Shown one piece after another: positions 60,523 through 64,000 of a stretch of 64,000 nt of DNA (positions are counted from its first letter, which is position 1; every line of letters starts with the position of its first letter). Origin of the DNA: CADEER01 sp965216585 (lineage in GTDB: Bacteria; Desulfobacterota; Binatia; HRBIN30; CADEER01); the NCBI GenBank assembly GCA_965216585.1, contig CBDCGC010000003.1:2356001-2420000 (forward strand), in the 5' to 3' direction. The notes under the pieces were generated by a model. The model did no database searches, had not been told where the DNA came from, and saw nothing but the letters and a program-made list of their open reading frames with translations. Both the position numbers and the translations under genes were made by a program.

Positions 60523-63500
60523 CTACGGTGTCGGCGTCGGTGTCGGGGTGAACGGCTTGTAGGTCGGCTCGCCGTGTGAGACTCGCCATCCGTTGGCGAC
60601 CCCCCAGTGCTTGACCATCTCCTCCTGGCAAACCTCGCGCACGAACGAGAACGGAATCTCGGAGTTGTCCGGGTTGGGAACCACCTTGGGGTTCGCTCCC
60701 GGGTGCCCCTCGCAGTTGCCGGACATGCGCGCCGTGAAAAACAGAGCCTCACATACGTCGATTCGCTTGGTCGGGTCCGGGTCGTCGGCGATGATGGTCT
60801 CGTCGCAGCCCGAGCACGGCGAGAAACCGCCACCAAGGAAGTCCGAGGCGAAGTGGTACGGGAAACGGTTGACGAAGGCCGCCGCACAGTCGGGGCTCGC
60901 GTGTACACCGTCGCCGCTCGGGCCCGGATTGGGTGACTCGAAGTTCTTCAGCTTGGTTATGATCCGGTTCATTTGCGGAGTGACGAAGTCGCGCTCGTAG
61001 CAGCTCCAAACACCCCACGCGTCGGGGTCTGCATAGGTGCTGGGGACGTCCTTCCAGCGGTGGGTGTCGCACGGCTTGCACCACTCGCCGAGAACGAAGC
61101 CCACGGCGCGGCACACGTGGTTCCAGATCCACTCGTACTTCTGGTGCGGATCGGAGCAGTTGCGCCGCACCTTGTCCTGCTCGGTGTGGTCTTGGGTGTT
61201 CTGGTGCCGGTTGTCGGTCGGGACGTGGTTCGGCACCCGCAACGTCAGGATGCGCCCCTCCCCGGGAATGTCGTCGTCGGGCACGTCACCGCCGAAGGCG
61301 TTGGGCTCATACGAAGCGTCACAGGCGCCGTCGACGTAGCTCTGACCGGGGCAGTGCGTCGAATGTGGGCAGTCCTCGACGCACATGTTCCCGTGGTAGC
61401 GGTAGATCCGGTTCCACCCGTCACTCAGCGTAGAGCGCGCCGGGCAGTCCCCCACAGCGATCGTCGGCGCCGCCGTCCATGTGCTAAACGGCGTGGCCGT
61501 CGGCGTCTGGCTCGGGCCCGGCGTCGGAGTGTCGGTCGGTGTGTAGGTGTTCTCGGGCGTGGTCGATGGGGTGAAGGTGAAAGTCGGGGTGTGGCTCGGG
61601 GTTGGGTACGGCGTAAACAAGGGATTTCGCGGCATCCGCGACGGCCCGCAGTTCATGATGCGCTCGGTGAACCAGAATTCCTCACCCGGTTTGTTCTGGA
61701 GCTCGTACACGCAGGCCTCGGTCGCCCGCGCCCGCAGCTTGTGCGGGTTGTCCTGGATGCACCAGGGGATGGAGAAGGTCAGCGACGACGAACCCAGGCA
61801 CTCGAAGTCGTCCGAGCACGTCGCCAGCGGTCCGGCCGTGCAGTAGTAGTCCGCCCCGCACGTGCCGCCCGCCCCGCAATCGGCATCGACCGTGCACGTG
61901 CAGCTCCCCTCGCCGCCCCCCTGGGCGAGCTCGCCGTCTTTGAGCGCTCGCCACGGCCGGGTGTAGAAGTACTCGAAGAGCCGCTGCTCATCGATCCACG
62001 GGAACGGGCCGAATTCGTGATTGTCGGCCACGGTCCTCATCCAGCGGCGCATCTGCAGCCAGTCGCAGTAGGCGACCTCCGCCTCGGTCTTCTCGATGTC
62101 GGCTGCGTCGTTGGCGCACTCATCAGTGAGCTCGCGCCAGGTGGGGCTGTACCGAATACGAATCAGCGGGCGCGGGCCGTGGGGTCTGCACATGCCGCCA
62201 CCCGGACAGGGGCAATCGTCCCCCGGGCAGAGCTCGCCACTATTTAGGTGCTCGCACACCTCGCCGTCGCGGTCCCCGCCCTCACACTCGAGCCGCAAGG
62301 TCTCCTTGATGGCGTCGAGGAAGTTGTACCTGACAGCCGCGTGGTTGATGCGTTGCTGACAGAGCCCCGGCGAGGGGCATCCGAGGGCTGTCACACCGGG
62401 GTCGTCCTCGCCGAAGACGTTGTCCTGGCACCAGCTATCCCAAGCGCCGGGGTTCGGATCTCCGGTGCACGGCGAGCTCGAGCAGTCATCACCGAAGTCG
62501 GCGCCGTCGATGCAGCGCCGGTTCTCGCCCGCGGACTCAAACGGCCCCCGCTTGGTGTGCACGGTGCACGGATCGCCGTCGCCAGCGCCGCCGTGACAGA
62601 GCCCCTGCCTTGGGTGGTAGGCGGTGAGCTTCCACTCTTCGAGACCGAGCGAGATGGCCTTGAGGTCGGCGACGACCGATCCATTCCCGCGCCAGGCCGT
62701 AGCGGAGCCGACATCACAGGTCCCGTCGGTGAGGGCCGCTCGGTCTGCCACCTCGTGGCTGAAGCTGCCCGTGACGTTGTGCTCGCAGATTCCGTCGAAT
62801 TGCTCGTCGCGGGCCAGGATCTCGGTGAAGTAGACCGCGCCGCCGGTGCTATGGTCGCCATCCTCGGCGTAGCCCAGCAGTCCGTCCGGCACGCCGGGGG
62901 TGGGGCCGTTGATGTCCTGGATCCTCGGCGGTCGCGGCGTCGGCGTGGGGGTGTCGGTTGGCGTCAGCGTGATGGTGAATGTCGGCGTATTGGTCGGTGT
63001 GTTCGTCTTGGTCGGCGTATCGGTCACCGTCGCGGTCACGGTCACGGTGGGCGACGGCGTCGGGGTCGGAAGCGTACCCTGGTTCGGGATCAACGACATC
63101 GCAAAGAGCATCGCCTCGTTCGCGTCCTGCTCCTTGCTGCCGGTGTTGTTCTGGGCGTACAGCTCGACGGAGTGGGTCGGCGCCGCCGAAAGGTGCTCGG
63201 TCATCACCAGGGCGGTGTGGATGTAGTCCGTGTCGGCCGCGTTATCGAGCCACTCGTCAACGGTGATGATCGTCGTCCCGCGCAGGTCGGCGGAGACCCG
63301 AGCCCCACGCGCACCCGCGCCCTTGTCGCAGCCGCTGTTGGCGTTGTCGCAAGGGGATAGCGTGGCGTAGCCGCTCACGATGACCGGGCCGGGATCGGCA
63401 ACCGTCGGGGAGGTCGCGAGGTTTAGCGTCGCACCGATTTGTTCGCGAGATGTGCCGTCGATCGGCGTGAGGCTTTTCTGCGGCGGCGAGCCGCTAGTGA

Positions 63501-64000
63501 ATTCCGCATGCGGATAGGTCGCCCCACCGTCGTCGTCATTCGTGCTGAGAATGTGCAGTTGCGAGGAGCCGAAGACCGAGACGTCGCGCCCGGAAGAGTC
63601 GGATTGAAACTGGAGCCCCACCGTCCACGTCCCGGCGTTCAGGATTGTAGTGCCGAATCCGGGCAGTAGTACCGAGTGGATATCGCGCGAGGCCTCCAAC
63701 GTAACGGTGGCGGTAGCCGATACTCCTGGGGACGCACACCCGATGCTCGTTCCGTGGCACCAAATGAGCCGCACCTTTGCCACGCGCGCGCCGGCCAATG
63801 TCACCGAATACAAGCTCAGCGATGCCGTCGCGCGGAAGTAGCGGAAAAACAACGGACCCGTCGGACCCGCGGTCACCTGCACCGTGGTGCTGGCCACATT
63901 CGTCCAGCTCGCATCGGTCGTGCTGGTCGCATGGGCGGTATGGAAGGCGCTTGCGTAGCTCGAGTCGAGCTCGGCCACGCCGTCGTGCGAGACGTTGGAG
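60523..64000 (-). CDS. Giant Cys-rich late protein with Thr-Pro linkers (5' end outside window)
   Basis: At least 1158 codons; the frame is open to the right edge (upstream residues read SNVSHDG), so the GTG at 63978 need not be the start. The N-terminal ~280 residues are a beta-sandwich-like domain (ATVTLEASRDIHSVLLPG, TIITVDEWLDNAADTDYI). Two long Thr-Pro linkers follow (with PTPSPTVTVTATVTDTPTK and TPENTYTPTDTPTPGPS), plus Cys-rich stretches such as CTCTVDADCGAGGTCGADYY. The chain ends TPTPTPTP. Its place before the lysis genes suits a tail fibre or virion-associated protein, but the linker style is that of this bacterium's own exported proteins. Confidence 0.65.
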   Translation of the reverse strand, partial: SNVSHDGVAELDSSYASAFHTAHATSTTDASWTNVASTTVQVTAGPTGPLFFRYFRATASLSLYSVTLAGARVAKVRLIWCHGTSIGCASPGVSATATVTLEASRDIHSVLLPGFGTTILNAGTWTVGLQFQSDSSGRDVSVFGSSQLHILSTNDDDGGATYPHAEFTSGSPPQKSLTPIDGTSREQIGATLNLATSPTVADPGPVIVSGYATLSPCDNANSGCDKGAGARGARVSADLRGTTIITVDEWLDNAADTDYIHTALVMTEHLSAAPTHSVELYAQNNTGSKEQDANEAMLFAMSLIPNQGTLPTPTPSPTVTVTATVTDTPTKTNTPTNTPTFTITLTPTDTPTPTPRPPRIQDINGPTPGVPDGLLGYAEDGDHSTGGAVYFTEILARDEQFDGICEHNVTGSFSHEVADRAALTDGTCDVGSATAWRGNGSVVADLKAISLGLEEWKLTAYHPRQGLCHGGAGDGDPCTVHTKRGPFESAGENRRCIDGADFGDDCSSSPCTGDPNPGAWDSWCQDNVFGEDDPGVTALGCPSPGLCQQRINHAAVRYNFLDAIKETLRLECEGGDRDGEVCEHLNSGELCPGDDCPCPGGGMCRPHGPRPLIRIRYSPTWRELTDECANDAADIEKTEAEVAYCDWLQMRRWMRTVADNHEFGPFPWIDEQRLFEYFYTRPWRALKDGELAQGGGEGSCTCTVDADCGAGGTCGADYYCTAGPLATCSDDFECLGSSSLTFSIPWCIQDNPHKLRARATEACVYELQNKPGEEFWFTERIMNCGPSRMPRNPLFTPYPTPSHTPTFTFTPSTTPENTYTPTDTPTPGPSQTPTATPFSTWTAAPTIAVGDCPARSTLSDGWNRIYRYHGNMCVEDCPHSTHCPGQSYVDGACDASYEPNAFGGDVPDDDIPGEGRILTLRVPNHVPTDNRHQNTQDHTEQDKVRRNCSDPHQKYEWIWNHVCRAVGFVLGEWCKPCDTHRWKDVPSTYADPDAWGVWSCYERDFVTPQMNRIITKLKNFESPNPGPSGDGVHASPDCAAAFVNRFPYHFASDFLGGGFSPCSGCDETIIADDPDPTKRIDVCEALFFTARMSGNCEGHPGANPKVVPNPDNSEIPFSFVREVCQEEMVKHWGVANGWRVSHGEPTYKPFTPTPTPTP

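Larger units (their letters stand above)
38154..64000. mobile_element. Prophage or phage-like element (left end and most of the body; right end outside)
   Basis: Module order supports a temperate phage: a minus-strand XRE repressor, divergent early operon with recombination and replication functions (SNF2 helicase, YqaJ, RecT, AAA ATPase, exonuclease, RuvC-like), an accessory block with an AcrVA2-like gene, and a minus-strand late module with endolysin and a giant tail- or surface-type protein. Early genes overlap by 1-4 bases throughout. The left boundary is placed at the first TGGTGAGAGTAGG repeat only as an estimate; the junction could be anywhere in 37794-38241. No integrase, terminase or capsid gene is visible. 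Confidence 0.8.

Noticed and set aside
60973..63360. Long plus-strand frames (424 and 370 codons) opposite the giant late gene
   Set aside because: Antisense shadows; the minus-strand frame has coherent linker and Cys-rich domains and is open to the window edge.

Overview
The window is high-GC bacterial DNA. Two halves meet at about 37.8-38.2 kb: a chromosomal backbone on the left and most of an integrated phage (prophage) or phage-like element on the right. Several secreted proteins combine a calcium-loop (dockerin/EF-hand-like) repeat with Thr-Pro linkers and Cys-rich repeats. There are also c-type heme proteins, a cytochrome P450 and a deazaflavin-type nitroreductase. This mix suggests an uncultured soil or sediment lineage of deltaproteobacterial grade, for example Binatota-like. 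That placement is inference; no 16S gene or tRNA was seen.

Backbone, 1-37.8 kb. A Cys-rich secreted protein and an M28 peptidase come first, then proS and pyrF. A minus-strand complex I operon (nuoA-C-D-E-H-J-K-N) is tightly coupled but has no nuoB, F, G, I, L or M. An amgK-murU pair (amino-sugar recycling for peptidoglycan) and a patatin-like lipase follow. A run of exported proteins (CocE/NonD hydrolase, beta-helix protein, heme/propeller/TPR protein, multiheme protein) leads to two decayed genes: a DUF1287 gene with an amber stop and a 33-codon stub of a biotin carboxylase. Next are an alpha/beta hydrolase, an H1-like basic protein with a near-consensus promoter and a terminator, enolase, FtsB, and an H-protein homologue without the lipoyl lysine. 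The block continues with a molybdopterin oxidoreductase, a COG3146 acyltransferase, a P450 next to a perfect 12-bp inverted repeat, a YdiJ-type FAD/Fe-S dehydrogenase, and a DUF1329 gene truncated against the 3' end of ydiJ.

Prophage-like region, about 38.2 kb to the right edge. A minus-strand XRE repressor faces a long plus-strand early operon (38.6-53.2 kb) in which most genes overlap by 1-4 bases. It encodes an SNF2 helicase, a YqaJ exonuclease with RecT, a coiled-coil AAA ATPase, a DnaQ-like exonuclease, a HerA-like ATPase with two C-terminal winged helices, a Pol-beta-type nucleotidyltransferase, a RuvC-like resolvase and many very small zinc-ribbon proteins. Three copies of a 13-mer (TGGTGAGAGTAGG) flank the repressor gene.

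At 53.3-56.1 kb a minus-strand zinc-ribbon/HTH gene diverges from a consensus sigma70 promoter. That promoter drives four small plus-strand genes, and the last one looks like the AcrVA2 anti-CRISPR family. This block is the best candidate in the window for an undescribed counter-defence island. From 56.1 kb to the edge the genes turn to the minus strand and form a late/lysis module: amidase endolysin, small membrane proteins and lipoprotein. It starts from a giant Cys-rich protein with Thr-Pro linkers that runs off the window. No integrase, terminase, portal or capsid gene is visible, so the element continues beyond the right edge.
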